Source: an uncultured Alistipes sp. (GTDB lineage Bacteria; Bacteroidota; Bacteroidia; Bacteroidales; Rikenellaceae). Taken from it: a stretch of DNA of 64,000 nt. Position 1 is the first letter of the stretch. Every line of letters starts with the position of its first letter. The position numbers and the translations under genes were made by a program. The DNA lies in assembly GCA_904502285.1 (NCBI GenBank), contig CAJGEC010000004.1:1-64000 (forward strand), in the 5' to 3' direction. The notes under the pieces were generated by a model. That model was not told the DNA's origin. It saw only the letters and a list, made by a program, of their open reading frames with translations, and searched no databases. Of this stretch, positions 51,206 through 59,535 are shown piece by piece.

Positions 51206-51733
51206 ATGAATAGAATTAGGATATTTGTTGCGATTGTCGCTATGTTCCTTGTTGGCCATACGGCAATGGCCCAGAACCTTGATAGAGTGATAGGTTCGTT
51301 GGAGCAGAGTGCTATGGGGGGTAATAGGGTGCGTGTGATTGAGGATTCCGACACTCGTGATGCGGTGCTCTTGGTAGAGAGTCAGCGTAAGGCCAAAGAG
51401 ACAAGTGGTTTCCGTGTAGTCATCTTTTCGGCTAATGGCCAGTATGCTGGCGACAATGCAGAGAGGGTCTTGAATGAGTTTAAGAGCCAATTTCCCGAAA
51501 TAAATGCATACTTGGTCTACGAGAGTCCATATTTCAAAATATCGGTTGGAGATTGTCTCTCGATGGAGGAGGCTCAGATACTTATGGCACGGGTAACTCC
51601 TTATTATCCAAAGGCTTATCCTAAGCGAGAGACTATTCGATATGAGGATTTGGCCAACGTGCGCGAAAAACCAGCATCTCCAATAGATAGCCTTGCTGTG
51701 GAGGTTTTGATAGAAGAAAATGTACAAGAATAG
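51206..51733 (+). CDS. Exported SPOR-domain-like protein
   Basis: A 175-residue protein with a signal peptide (VAIVAMFLVGHTAMAQ, cleavage near residue 23). A SPOR-like region covers about 70-145: FRVVIFSANGQYAGDNAERV, then YLVYESPYFKISVGDCLS with the typical YKV-xVG pattern. SPOR domains bind denuded peptidoglycan glycan strands. The ATG at 51206 is chosen for the signal peptide; 51194 is possible, while 51140 would overlap the upstream gene. Confidence 0.75.
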   Translation: MNRIRIFVAIVAMFLVGHTAMAQNLDRVIGSLEQSAMGGNRVRVIEDSDTRDAVLLVESQRKAKETSGFRVVIFSANGQYAGDNAERVLNEFKSQFPEINAYLVYESPYFKISVGDCLSMEEAQILMARVTPYYPKAYPKRETIRYEDLANVREKPASPIDSLAVEVLIEENVQE

Positions 51734-51775
51734 TAATTTATTGCCTAAAAATTTTTAAAATTAAAATAGGTTTAC

Positions 51776-51783
51776 TATTTTTG
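51776..51783 (+). promoter_or_regulatory. -7 box before the Cys-rich lipoprotein gene
   Basis: TATTTTTG, 38 bases before the ATG at 51822. No TTG at the expected distance upstream, so the promoter is only half supported, but the gene clearly stands apart from the SPOR gene and has its own terminator. Confidence 0.5.
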
Positions 51784-51821
51784 TAATGAAAAATCATATA
51801 ACCAATTAAACTTTAATAGCT

Positions 51822-52082
51822 ATGAAAAAGTTTTTCCTATTTGCAGTAATGTTCGCTGCAGCAACAATGATGGTATCTTGTGGCGCTAAGCAGCAGAAGT
51901 GTGAGGAGTGCGCTGATTGCGCTGAGGCAGCAGAGTGCACAGAGTGCTGTGGCGAGTGCGAGGCAGTTGCTGAGGAGGCAGTTGTTGAGGAGGCTTGCGA
52001 GTGTGGCGAGTGCTGCGCTGAGGAGGTTGAGGCTCCAGCAGAGGCTGAGGCAGCTCCAGCTGAGGAGGTTGTTGCTGAGTAA
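51822..52082 (+). CDS. Small Cys/Glu-rich lipoprotein
   Basis: An 86-residue protein with a lipoprotein signal (VMFAAATMMVSC, lipid-bearing Cys at 20). The mature part holds eleven more cysteines, at 27, 30, 33, 39, 42, 43, 46, 59, 61, 64 and 65, in CxxC, CC and CxC groupings, set among many Glu and Ala residues, followed by an Ala/Glu/Pro tail without Cys. The spacing recalls metallothioneins and suggests surface or periplasmic binding of soft metals, or a redox role. I do not know a family for it. It is transcribed alone between a -7 box and a strong terminator. Confidence 0.8.
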   Translation: MKKFFLFAVMFAAATMMVSCGAKQQKCEECADCAEAAECTECCGECEAVAEEAVVEEACECGECCAEEVEAPAEAEAAPAEEVVAE

Positions 52083-52102
52083 TTCACGCACAAACCAAAC
52101 CG

Positions 52103-52142
52103 ATGGGGTTATCCAACACAAGTTGGGTAACCCCATTTTTTT
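52103..52142 (+). terminator. Terminator after the Cys-rich lipoprotein
   Basis: Stem ATGGGGTTAtCCAAC paired with GTTGGgTAACCCCAT, a 4-base loop ACAA, then seven T. It is one of the strongest terminators in the window. Confidence 0.9.
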
Positions 52143-52240
52143 GTGAAGAGAAATAGGAAAAAGTGGCTAATTGTTCTGGCAGAGATAGAACTATGTTCTA
52201 TAAAAGCGTTAAAAAGTTAGTTAGTTAGACTATTTTTTCG

Positions 52241-52248
52241 TATATTTG
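52241..52248 (+). promoter_or_regulatory. -7 box of nrnA
   Basis: TATATTTG, 28 bases before the nrnA ATG at 52277. The -33 region has GTTAG rather than TTG. Confidence 0.6.
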
Positions 52249-52276
52249 CAAAGTTTTGGCATAATACCATAATACT

Positions 52277-53302
52277 ATGCAAATAGCAGTAAATAAGATT
52301 GAGGAGCTAAGGGCGATGTTGGCAACTCCTCAGAGGATAGTAATCCTTTCGCATACCAATCCCGATGGCGACGCTATAGGTTCGTCATTGGCCTGGGCGG
52401 AATTTCTTCAGGACAAGGGACATCAGGTGACCTGTATAGTACCAAACAGATACCCCTACTACCTCGATTTTATGCCTGGTTGCCAGAGCATTGTGATATA
52501 CAAGAATTGTAGCGACGATAGTGCTATGAAGGCGGTTAAGGGGGCAGACCTCATCTTCTGTCTCGACTTCCACACTATGTCGCGCTTGGAGGGCTTGAGC
52601 GAACTAATAGATGAAAACCAGCACGCTAAGCGCATCCTCATCGACCACCACCTCGACCCAGGAGAGGATTTCGATCTTATGATCTCCTACCCTCAGGCTT
52701 CGAGCACTTGCTACCTTGTGGCTCTGCTCGTCGAGCAGATGTGTGGTAGTGGTTGCATCACTAAGAGTATGGCCGAGAATCTCTTTGTCGGAATGATGAC
52801 CGACACGGGCAACTTCGCCTTTTCGAGTGTTACACCAGATGTCTTCCGTGTGGTATCTATCTTAGCCGAAACAGGAATCTCTATTCCCGATATACATATC
52901 AACGTATATAACTCATTCACCGAGGGTCGCGCCCGTCTGTTTGGTTATGTCATCAATCGCAAGATGAAGATATTCCACAATGGCACCGTGGCCCATATGT
53001 CGTTGGAGGCAGATGAGATGAAGCGCTTCTGGTTTCAGCAGGGCGACTCCGAGGGTTTTGTGAACTATCCCCTAACTATAAAGAAGATGAAGATGTCGGC
53101 TATGTTTACACAGCATAGCGACTGTATTCGTGTGTCGTTGCGTTCGCGCGGAAATATCGACGTGAACATCTTTGCACAGCGCTACTTTAATGGCGGAGGA
53201 CACAAGAACGCTGCAGGAGGCAAGTCGATGCTCTCTATGGAGGAGACGTTGAGGCTCTTCGAAAAATATGTCAAGGAGTATGCCGAAGAGGGTATGCTCT
53301 AA
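52277..53302 (+). CDS. nrnA: DHH family nanoRNase/pAp phosphatase
   Basis: A 341-residue DHH-DHHA1 phosphoesterase. Metal-site motifs are in order: SHTNPDGDAIGSSLAW (about 24-39), FCLDFHTMSRLEGL, DHHLDPGEDF and MMTDTGNFAFS. The DHHA1 domain ends with NGGGHKNAAGGKS. It degrades 2-5-mer RNA and 3'-phosphoadenosine phosphate. The exporter gene follows 25 bases on. Confidence 0.92.
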   Translation: MQIAVNKIEELRAMLATPQRIVILSHTNPDGDAIGSSLAWAEFLQDKGHQVTCIVPNRYPYYLDFMPGCQSIVIYKNCSDDSAMKAVKGADLIFCLDFHTMSRLEGLSELIDENQHAKRILIDHHLDPGEDFDLMISYPQASSTCYLVALLVEQMCGSGCITKSMAENLFVGMMTDTGNFAFSSVTPDVFRVVSILAETGISIPDIHINVYNSFTEGRARLFGYVINRKMKIFHNGTVAHMSLEADEMKRFWFQQGDSEGFVNYPLTIKKMKMSAMFTQHSDCIRVSLRSRGNIDVNIFAQRYFNGGGHKNAAGGKSMLSMEETLRLFEKYVKEYAEEGML

Positions 53303-53327
53303 GAGGGGATTATAACACTATTTTACG

Positions 53328-55166
53328 ATGCTAAAGACCTATTTCCGACTTCTGAGTTTTGCTAAACCACTAAGTCGTTATACCATACCGTACTTCATCT
53401 TTGCAGCGCTACACGCACTCTTCAACACCTTTAACTATGCAATGATTATCCCGATTCTGAACGCTATGTTCGGGTCGGAGGCAGGTTTTAAGTTTGCGCC
53501 TTGCTACACGCTTCCTGAGTTGTCGTTCAACGAGGCGGGCTTCAATGCTATGATGTCGTACTGCTATACGATGCTCTTCGGTGAGAACTTCTCGGTGTCG
53601 AAGTTCTTGTTGTTACTCGGCCTTATCACCGTGGTAATGAACCTATTGAGCAACCTCTTCCGTTATGCCTCGGCAATGACCGTTGAGGTGTTGCGTGTCA
53701 ATACCGTGCGAAAGATGCGTAACGAGATGTTTGCCAGGGTGGTGGATATGAACGTGGGCTTCTTCAGTGACCAGCGCAAGGGAGATATCATTTCGAAGAT
53801 TACGCAGGATGTTATCGTGGTGCAGTACTGCATCACCAACACCCTTCAAGTAGCCTTCCGCGACCCATTCCTCATCATCGGCTTCTTGGTGCTTATGGTG
53901 AGCATATCGTGGCAGTTGTCGCTCTTTGCCATCATCTTCTTGCCTTTGGTGGGTTTCATTATTGGTAATATAGTGAAGCGTCTGCGCCTCCCTGCTAAGC
54001 GCAGCCAGGAGCGTCTTGGCGACCTGGTGTCGGTATTAGACGAGGCCTTGTCGGGCATAAAAATAGTAAAGAGCTACAATGCTCAGAACTTTATAGTGGA
54101 GAAGTTTAAGCGTATCAACGACGACCTTTCGCGTCTGGTGATATCTATGTCGAAACGTCAGCAACTCGCCTCGCCTATGAGTGAGTTCTTGGGTATTACG
54201 GCGGTATCCATCATCCTTGTCTTTGGTGGTACGTTGGTTGGTGAGGGTCTCGTTACGGGCTCAGGCTTTATCGCCTTCATCGCTGCCTTCTCGCAAATCA
54301 CTCGCCCCTTGCGCTCGTTTATTGACCAGTTTGCCAACATCAACCAGGGTGTTGCTGCCGGAGAGCGTATCTTTACGATTATCGATGCCGAAAGCGAGAT
54401 TCAAGATGCCGAGGACGCTAAGGAGTTTGAGGGTCTCAAGGAGTCTATCGAGTTGCGCAATATATCGTTCTCGTATGACGGTGAGAAGGATGTGTTGAAG
54501 GATGTGTCGTTGAGAATCGGCAAGGGCGAGACTATTGCCCTTGTGGGTGCTTCGGGAGGTGGTAAGTCTACGCTCAGCGAACTTATCCCACGCTTTTATG
54601 ATGTGACGTGTGGAGAGGTACTCTTCGATGGTGTGCCCGTGAGCCAATATACCCAGCAGTCGTTGCGCGACAAGATGAGCATCGTGTCGCAGGAGACCAT
54701 ACTCTTCAACGATAGCATTGAGGGCAATATCCTTTTGGGACGCACCACGGCTACCCACGACGAGGTTGTCGAGGCGTGCAAGGTGGCCAATGCCCACAAC
54801 TTCATTATGGCCTCTACGGATGGCTACGATACAAATATTGGTGACCGAGGAACGAAACTTTCGGGAGGCCAGCGTCAGCGACTTAGCATCGCCCGTGCGG
54901 TGTTGAAGAATCCCGAAATCCTCATCCTCGACGAGGCAACCTCGGCCCTCGATACCGAGAGCGAGAAACTCGTTCAGGAGGCCTTGACATCGTTGCTTAA
55001 GGGTCGTACGTCGATTGTCATAGCACATCGTCTAAGCACCATCTACAATGCCGACCGCATCTATGTAATCAACGAGGGTCGCATTGCCGAGCAGGGAACA
55101 CACCAGGAGCTCTTGGCTAAGGGAGGTATCTATTCTCACTTAATCGAGATGCAGAGTTTCAAATAA
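53328..55166 (+). CDS. MsbA-like ABC exporter (fused permease and ATPase)
   Basis: A 612-residue half-transporter. Six spans lie in residues about 15-340, followed by the ATPase domain: Walker A LVGASGGGKSTLSELIPRFY (about 402-421), Q-loop VSQETILFNDS, signature TKLSGGQRQRLSIARA, Walker B ILILDEATSALD and the switch His in AHRLST. It works as a homodimer; lipid A or another lipid or peptide could be the substrate, and the closest functional class by layout is MsbA. Confidence 0.9.
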   Translation: MLKTYFRLLSFAKPLSRYTIPYFIFAALHALFNTFNYAMIIPILNAMFGSEAGFKFAPCYTLPELSFNEAGFNAMMSYCYTMLFGENFSVSKFLLLLGLITVVMNLLSNLFRYASAMTVEVLRVNTVRKMRNEMFARVVDMNVGFFSDQRKGDIISKITQDVIVVQYCITNTLQVAFRDPFLIIGFLVLMVSISWQLSLFAIIFLPLVGFIIGNIVKRLRLPAKRSQERLGDLVSVLDEALSGIKIVKSYNAQNFIVEKFKRINDDLSRLVISMSKRQQLASPMSEFLGITAVSIILVFGGTLVGEGLVTGSGFIAFIAAFSQITRPLRSFIDQFANINQGVAAGERIFTIIDAESEIQDAEDAKEFEGLKESIELRNISFSYDGEKDVLKDVSLRIGKGETIALVGASGGGKSTLSELIPRFYDVTCGEVLFDGVPVSQYTQQSLRDKMSIVSQETILFNDSIEGNILLGRTTATHDEVVEACKVANAHNFIMASTDGYDTNIGDRGTKLSGGQRQRLSIARAVLKNPEILILDEATSALDTESEKLVQEALTSLLKGRTSIVIAHRLSTIYNADRIYVINEGRIAEQGTHQELLAKGGIYSHLIEMQSFK

Positions 55167-55185
55167 CCAATTTGACGCCACAATT

Positions 55186-55232
55186 TTGAGGTACTGCTCA
55201 ATTATTGTAGAGTTGTTGCACTTTTTTGAGCA
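55186..55232 (+). promoter_or_regulatory. Alternative hairpins upstream of the NagB/PIG-L gene
   Basis: The segment CTCAA (55197-55201) can pair with TTGAG at 55186-55190 or, as TGCTCAA, with TTGAGCA at 55226-55232, so two structures exclude each other. It could be an attenuator or simply the end of the exporter transcript. It is weak evidence by itself. No clear -7 box was found before 55270. Confidence 0.3.
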
Positions 55233-55269
55233 TTGTTAATGAGATATGATAAACGTAATACTATAGACT

Positions 55270-57216
55270 ATGAGCAAGTATAAACTTCCAAAGGATGGTG
55301 GACTCGTAAAGGATTATGCCCCAAAGGATATTATCCATCGTTACGAGCGTATGGCGACTCGTGTCTTTGAGAGCGAGTATTATGGTGTCCAGTATGTAGC
55401 AGACTCTATCTGTCGCCTCATCAAGCAACACTATGAGGAGGCTTCGGCGCGCGACATTTATGAGGAGTTGCCACCATTTGTTCTTGGTTTAACTACTGGT
55501 CGTACCCCTTTGGGTCTCTACCGTGAGTTGGTTAAGCGTCACAGGGCTGGAGAGGTGTCGTTCCGCAATGTTGCGGTCTACTCGTTGGATGAGTTCTACC
55601 CCATCCAGAGCACTGAGCAGCAGAGCCGTAACTACCGTATCCACGATGAGTTCCTCAAGCATATCGATATCTTGCCAGAGAATGTACATATCATCGATGG
55701 TACTATCCCTGAGAGTGAGGTTTCGGAGTATTGTGCCAACTACGATAAGTCGATTCGTAAGATTGACCTTATGATTATTGGCTTTGGTGAGGAGGGTCAG
55801 GTGGGTTTCAACGAGCAGGGCTCTTATGCTAAATCGCACACGCGCCTCGTCGAACTCTCGCACAACTCTCGCAAGATTATTGCAGGCCAATTCTTTGGTT
55901 TGGAGAACACTCCAAAGATGGCTATCACTATGGGTATAGGTACTATCCTTCGTGCCGAGCGCATCGTGCTTATGGCATGGGGCGAGGATAAGGCCGATGT
56001 GGTACAACATGTCGTCGAGGGCGAGATTACCGACCGTGTTCCTGCCAGCCACTTGCAGGCACACCCCAATATAGAGATGGTCATCGACGAGAATGCTGCC
56101 GAGAAATTGACTCGCGAGCAGACCCCTTGGCTCGTAGGCCCTTGTGTGTGGACCGATAAGTTTGTGCGTAGAGCTGTAGTCTGGCTCTGTGGCATCGTGA
56201 ATAAGCCTATCCTAAAACTCACGTATAAGGATTATATCGAAAATTCGTTGGGCCAGTTGCTTGAGAACTGCGGTACCTACGACAAGGTAAATATCAAGGT
56301 GTTTAACGACCTCCAGCACACTATTACGGGCTGGCCAGGAGGTAAGCCTAATGCCGACGACTCTACTCGTCCAGCACCGTCGCTACCCTACCCTAAGCGA
56401 GTGTTGGTATTCTCGCCACACCCAGACGACGACGTTATCTCTATGGGTGGTACCTTCATCCGCCTTGTGGAGCAGGGTCACGAGGTACACGTAGCCTACC
56501 AGACATCGGGAAATGTTGCAGTACACGACGACGTGGTGTTGCAGAATGTGGACACGGCACGTGAGCTCGGTCTTGGCAATATATTTGGAGAGGTTGGCAA
56601 AGTCATTAGCGGAAAGCGTCGTGGTGAGCCAGAGCCTCGCCAGTTGCTCGATATCAAGGGTGCTATACGTCGCGCTGAGGCCCGTGCTGCGGTGCGCTCG
56701 TTTGGCCTTAACCCCGATAGTAATGCCCACTTCCTCAACCTCCCATTCTACGAGACTGGAGGTATCCAGAAGGGTGCTTTGACCTCGGCAGATATCGATA
56801 TCATCGTTAAGTTGTTGCGCGAGGTGCGTCCTCACCAGATCTATGCTGCTGGCGATTTGGCAGACCCTCACGGAACACACCGTACCTGTATGGAGGCTAT
56901 CCTTGAGGCATTGGACGTAACCAAGGATGACGATTGGCGCGAGGAGTGCCACTTGTGGCTCTACCGTGGAGCATGGATGGAGTGGAACCTTGGTATGGTG
57001 GATATGGCCGTGCCACTCTCACCAGACGAGATGCTCAAGAAGCGTCACGCCATCTACCGCCACCTCTCACAGAAGGATATCGTGCCATTTCCTGGTAGCG
57101 ACACCCGTGAGTTCTGGCAGCGCGCCGAGGAGCGCACACAGAATACCGCTAAGCTCTACGATAAGCTCGGTATGGCAGAGTATCAGGCCATCGAGGTCTT
57201 CGTAAAGATGTTTTAG
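55270..57216 (+). CDS. NagB-like/PIG-L (LmbE) fusion protein
   Basis: A 648-residue protein of two domains. Residues about 40-330 are a glucosamine-6-phosphate isomerase/deaminase fold (FVLGLTTGRTPLGLYREL; VYSLDEFYPI). Residues about 375-640 are a PIG-L/LmbE deacetylase fold with the zinc motif HPDDD at 384-388 and HGTH at 534-537. In the first domain the catalytic segment reads GFGEEGQVGFNE (171-182): the general-base Asp and the His of true NagB (Asp141, His143 in the neighbour) are Glu175 and Gln177, while Glu182 is kept. Deaminase activity is therefore doubtful. The fusion itself is known in Bacteroidetes. The intact nagB follows 37 bases on. Confidence 0.88.
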   Translation: MSKYKLPKDGGLVKDYAPKDIIHRYERMATRVFESEYYGVQYVADSICRLIKQHYEEASARDIYEELPPFVLGLTTGRTPLGLYRELVKRHRAGEVSFRNVAVYSLDEFYPIQSTEQQSRNYRIHDEFLKHIDILPENVHIIDGTIPESEVSEYCANYDKSIRKIDLMIIGFGEEGQVGFNEQGSYAKSHTRLVELSHNSRKIIAGQFFGLENTPKMAITMGIGTILRAERIVLMAWGEDKADVVQHVVEGEITDRVPASHLQAHPNIEMVIDENAAEKLTREQTPWLVGPCVWTDKFVRRAVVWLCGIVNKPILKLTYKDYIENSLGQLLENCGTYDKVNIKVFNDLQHTITGWPGGKPNADDSTRPAPSLPYPKRVLVFSPHPDDDVISMGGTFIRLVEQGHEVHVAYQTSGNVAVHDDVVLQNVDTARELGLGNIFGEVGKVISGKRRGEPEPRQLLDIKGAIRRAEARAAVRSFGLNPDSNAHFLNLPFYETGGIQKGALTSADIDIIVKLLREVRPHQIYAAGDLADPHGTHRTCMEAILEALDVTKDDDWREECHLWLYRGAWMEWNLGMVDMAVPLSPDEMLKKRHAIYRHLSQKDIVPFPGSDTREFWQRAEERTQNTAKLYDKLGMAEYQAIEVFVKMF

Positions 57217-57253
57217 TGGCATAGATTAATGCGAACTTGTTAAAAACTATAAT

Positions 57254-58042
57254 ATGAGAGTAATTATTAAAGATACCACCTTGGAGGTGGCTCAGTGGGC
57301 AGCACGACATATTGTCGATCAGATTAAGGCTAAGGCTGCGGTAACAAACGCACCATTTGTCTTGGGACTCCCTACAGGCTCAACACCGTTGGAGACCTAT
57401 AAGGAGCTTATTCGCTTGCATAAGGCTGGCGAGGTGTCGTTCATGAATGTCGTTACGTTCAATATGGACGAGTATATTGGTCTTGACGAGAAGCATCCAG
57501 AGAGCTACCACTCGTTTATGTGGAACAACTTCTTCTCACATATCGACATCGACCCTAAGAATGTGCATATCCTCAATGGCAATGCCGAGGATTTGAATGC
57601 CGAGTGTGAGGCATACGAGGCAGCCATTGTTGAGGCTGGCGGTATCGACTTGTTTATGGGTGGCGTAGGCGAGGATGGACATATCGCCTTCAACGAGCCA
57701 TTCTCTTCGTTGGAGTCTCGCACACGTATCAAGACCCTCACCCCAGATACTATCGCTGTAAACTCTCGTTTCTTTGGTGGAGATATCTCACAAGTGCCAA
57801 CCAAAGCTTTGACCGTGGGTGTAGGTACTATTATGGATGCTCGCAAGGTGATGATCTTGGCTACAGGCCGTAAGAAGGCGCGTGCCTTGCGCCACGGCAT
57901 CGAGGGTAGCTACAACCACCAGTGGACAATCTCTGCCTTGCAGCTACACAAGGCTGGCATCATCGTCTGTGACGACCCTGCAGCCGAGGAGTTGCGTGTG
58001 GCTACCTACCGCTACTTCAAGGATATCGAGAACTCGTTGTAG
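57254..58042 (+). CDS. nagB: Glucosamine-6-phosphate deaminase
   Basis: A 262-residue enzyme converting glucosamine-6-phosphate to fructose-6-phosphate and ammonia. Substrate loop LGLPTGSTPLETYKELI (about 39-55), NMDEYIGL with Asp72, and the catalytic GVGEDGHIAFNE with Asp141, His143 and Glu148, the same numbering as in E. coli. It sits directly behind its catalytically altered paralogue and is followed by a strong terminator. Confidence 0.95.
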   Translation: MRVIIKDTTLEVAQWAARHIVDQIKAKAAVTNAPFVLGLPTGSTPLETYKELIRLHKAGEVSFMNVVTFNMDEYIGLDEKHPESYHSFMWNNFFSHIDIDPKNVHILNGNAEDLNAECEAYEAAIVEAGGIDLFMGGVGEDGHIAFNEPFSSLESRTRIKTLTPDTIAVNSRFFGGDISQVPTKALTVGVGTIMDARKVMILATGRKKARALRHGIEGSYNHQWTISALQLHKAGIIVCDDPAAEELRVATYRYFKDIENSL

Positions 58043-58060
58043 TTGATATATATGTAAAGA

Positions 58061-58091
58061 AAATGGGCAATCTTCTGATTGCCCATTTTTC
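58061..58091. terminator. Terminator after nagB
   Basis: Perfect stem AAATGGGCAAT/ATTGCCCATTT, 6-base loop, T-run after it. A-rich sequence on the other side lets it serve the convergent rubrerythrin gene too. Confidence 0.9.
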
Positions 58092-58109
58092 GTTGTTATA
58101 GATGGTATA

Positions 58110-58667
58110 TTACTTGTTGCCGAAGTAGCGCTTGTACAAGCCCTCGAAGCCCTTACCGTGGCGAGCCTCATCCTTAGCCATCTCGTGAACGGTGTCGTGG
58201 ATAGCGTCGTAGTTGTTCTGCTTAGCCAAAGCTGCGATGCGCATCTTGTCGGCGCAAGCACCACTCTCAGCATTCATACGCTTCTCAAGGTTGGTCTTAG
58301 TGTCCCAAACACAATCACCCAACAACTCAGCAAACTTTGAAGCGTGCTCTGCCTCCTCAAAGGCGTAACGCTTGAAGGCCTCAGCGATCTCTGGGTAGCC
58401 CTCACGGTCTGCCTGGCGGCTCATTGCCAAGTACATACCTACCTCGGTACACTCGCCCATAAAGTGGTTGTTCAAGCCCTCCATAATCTCTGGATGATCA
58501 ACCTTGCCATCGCCAATCTTATGCTCGGTTACGAACTCCAACGCTGCATTCTCCTCAGCCATCTCGTTGAAACGCTCCTTACCTACCTTGCACAATGGGC
58601 ACTTCTCTGGAGCCTCGTTACCCTCGTGAATATATCCGCATACTGAACAAATAAACTTCTTTGCCAT
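58110..58667 (-). CDS. Reverse-type rubrerythrin
   Basis: A 185-residue di-iron peroxidase with the rubredoxin domain first: FICSVCGYIHEGNEAPEKCP and CKVG at about 5-27, giving two CxxC pairs. The ferritin-like domain follows, with ECTEVGMYLAMSR, AFEEAEHASKFAELL and MAKDEARHGKGF carrying the Glu and His ligands. This order (rubredoxin before ferritin) marks the reverse rubrerythrin group, which reduces hydrogen peroxide with NADH-derived electrons in anaerobes. It is transcribed alone with its own promoter. Confidence 0.92.
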   Translation of the reverse strand: MAKKFICSVCGYIHEGNEAPEKCPLCKVGKERFNEMAEENAALEFVTEHKIGDGKVDHPEIMEGLNNHFMGECTEVGMYLAMSRQADREGYPEIAEAFKRYAFEEAEHASKFAELLGDCVWDTKTNLEKRMNAESGACADKMRIAALAKQNNYDAIHDTVHEMAKDEARHGKGFEGLYKRYFGNK

Positions 58668-58735
58668 AATCTTTGTAGTTTTATTAGGTTAATATTTTCT
58701 ATCTATTTTTATTGGTTTCTTTTCTGTTTCTGGTG

Positions 58736-58765
58736 CAAATATAAGGGCTTTTTTTTAATCTGCAA
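58736..58765 (-). promoter_or_regulatory. Promoter of the rubrerythrin gene
   Basis: Minus-strand TTG (58763-58765), 19 bases, TATATTTG (58736-58743). The leader is about 60 bases. A strong match, as expected of a highly expressed oxidative-stress gene. Confidence 0.75.
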
Positions 58766-58828
58766 TAGATTTTCCTTAATGTTTTATTATACCCCAATAA
58801 GCCAAACTTATAGTTGCTGATTATCAGG

Positions 58829-59518
58829 CTATTTCTTCTTTAGGCCGATGGCGAGAATCACACCGAGGGCAACACCCAAAAGTGCTGCGAAGAGAACGCG
58901 CAATTCACCTGGAAGCATAAAGGTAATGGTGTGGGCAGGATACCAGAAGAGTGGAATGGTCTTCTTGAAGATGAAGCCCCACTGCACATCCCAGTTCACA
59001 CCCTTGATAAGGCGCTGCATAGGGATTGGTGTTATCAAGGCCTTGAGTGAGCCGCCACATTCCGCGATATGTGCATCTGTAATCTTGTGGAATGTCATAA
59101 ATACTGGTGCGAAGAAGGTGTTCATCATAACCGAAATGGAGAGGGCTACGACAAACTTACCCCACGAGAGTCCCTCGGCGTAGAAGCCTGCAACGAGATC
59201 TGCACCACCCATATTGGTTATGAACGCTGGGATACCTGCCGAAAAGACTGTCATCGCCATAGAGATCGCCATACCGAGTAGACCCCAAACAACCATACGT
59301 GGAGCAACACCAAAGGTTGGGGTTGTGTAGTTGCCCGTAGAGATTCTACAGCCGAGCATCTCTCCAAGGGTTGAGAGGAGGGCGAACTTAGCGAAGGCCA
59401 TAACCATAGCGTGTTCTGCGTTAAATGTCTTGTACCAAGCGTAGAGGTCCGACGAGACGAAGAATGGTACAAAGATAGCCAACATAACGAGGGCAAAATA
59501 GAGATCTGAGCGTTTCAT
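58829..59518 (-). CDS. Mpv17/PMP22-like membrane protein
   Basis: A 229-residue protein with about four hydrophobic spans. Its C-terminal third (WGFIFKKTIPLFWYPAHTI, then TFMLPGELRVLFAALLGVAL) resembles the closing motif of the Mpv17/PMP22 family (W..WP..Q..NF..VP...R), better known in eukaryotic organelles. The likeness is from memory and needs a profile search. Function unknown. It lies 17 bases after the symporter gene and is last in a three-gene series. Confidence 0.5.
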   Translation of the reverse strand: MKRSDLYFALVMLAIFVPFFVSSDLYAWYKTFNAEHAMVMAFAKFALLSTLGEMLGCRISTGNYTTPTFGVAPRMVVWGLLGMAISMAMTVFSAGIPAFITNMGGADLVAGFYAEGLSWGKFVVALSISVMMNTFFAPVFMTFHKITDAHIAECGGSLKALITPIPMQRLIKGVNWDVQWGFIFKKTIPLFWYPAHTITFMLPGELRVLFAALLGVALGVILAIGLKKK

Positions 59519-59535
59519 TGTATTACGTTTTTGGA

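Noticed and set aside
50654..51727. Long minus-strand open frame of 357 codons
   Set aside because: It lies antisense to two plausible exported-protein genes, with Ser/Thr/Leu-rich composition typical of a shadow frame.
51806..52093. Minus-strand frames rich in Ala/Ser or Leu opposite the Cys-rich lipoprotein
   Set aside because: They arise from the GAG/TGC codon repeats of the sense gene; the sense frame has a proper lipoprotein signal, a -7 box and a terminator.
54261..55028. 255-codon minus-strand frame
   Set aside because: Antisense to the ATPase domain of the exporter, whose motifs are certain.
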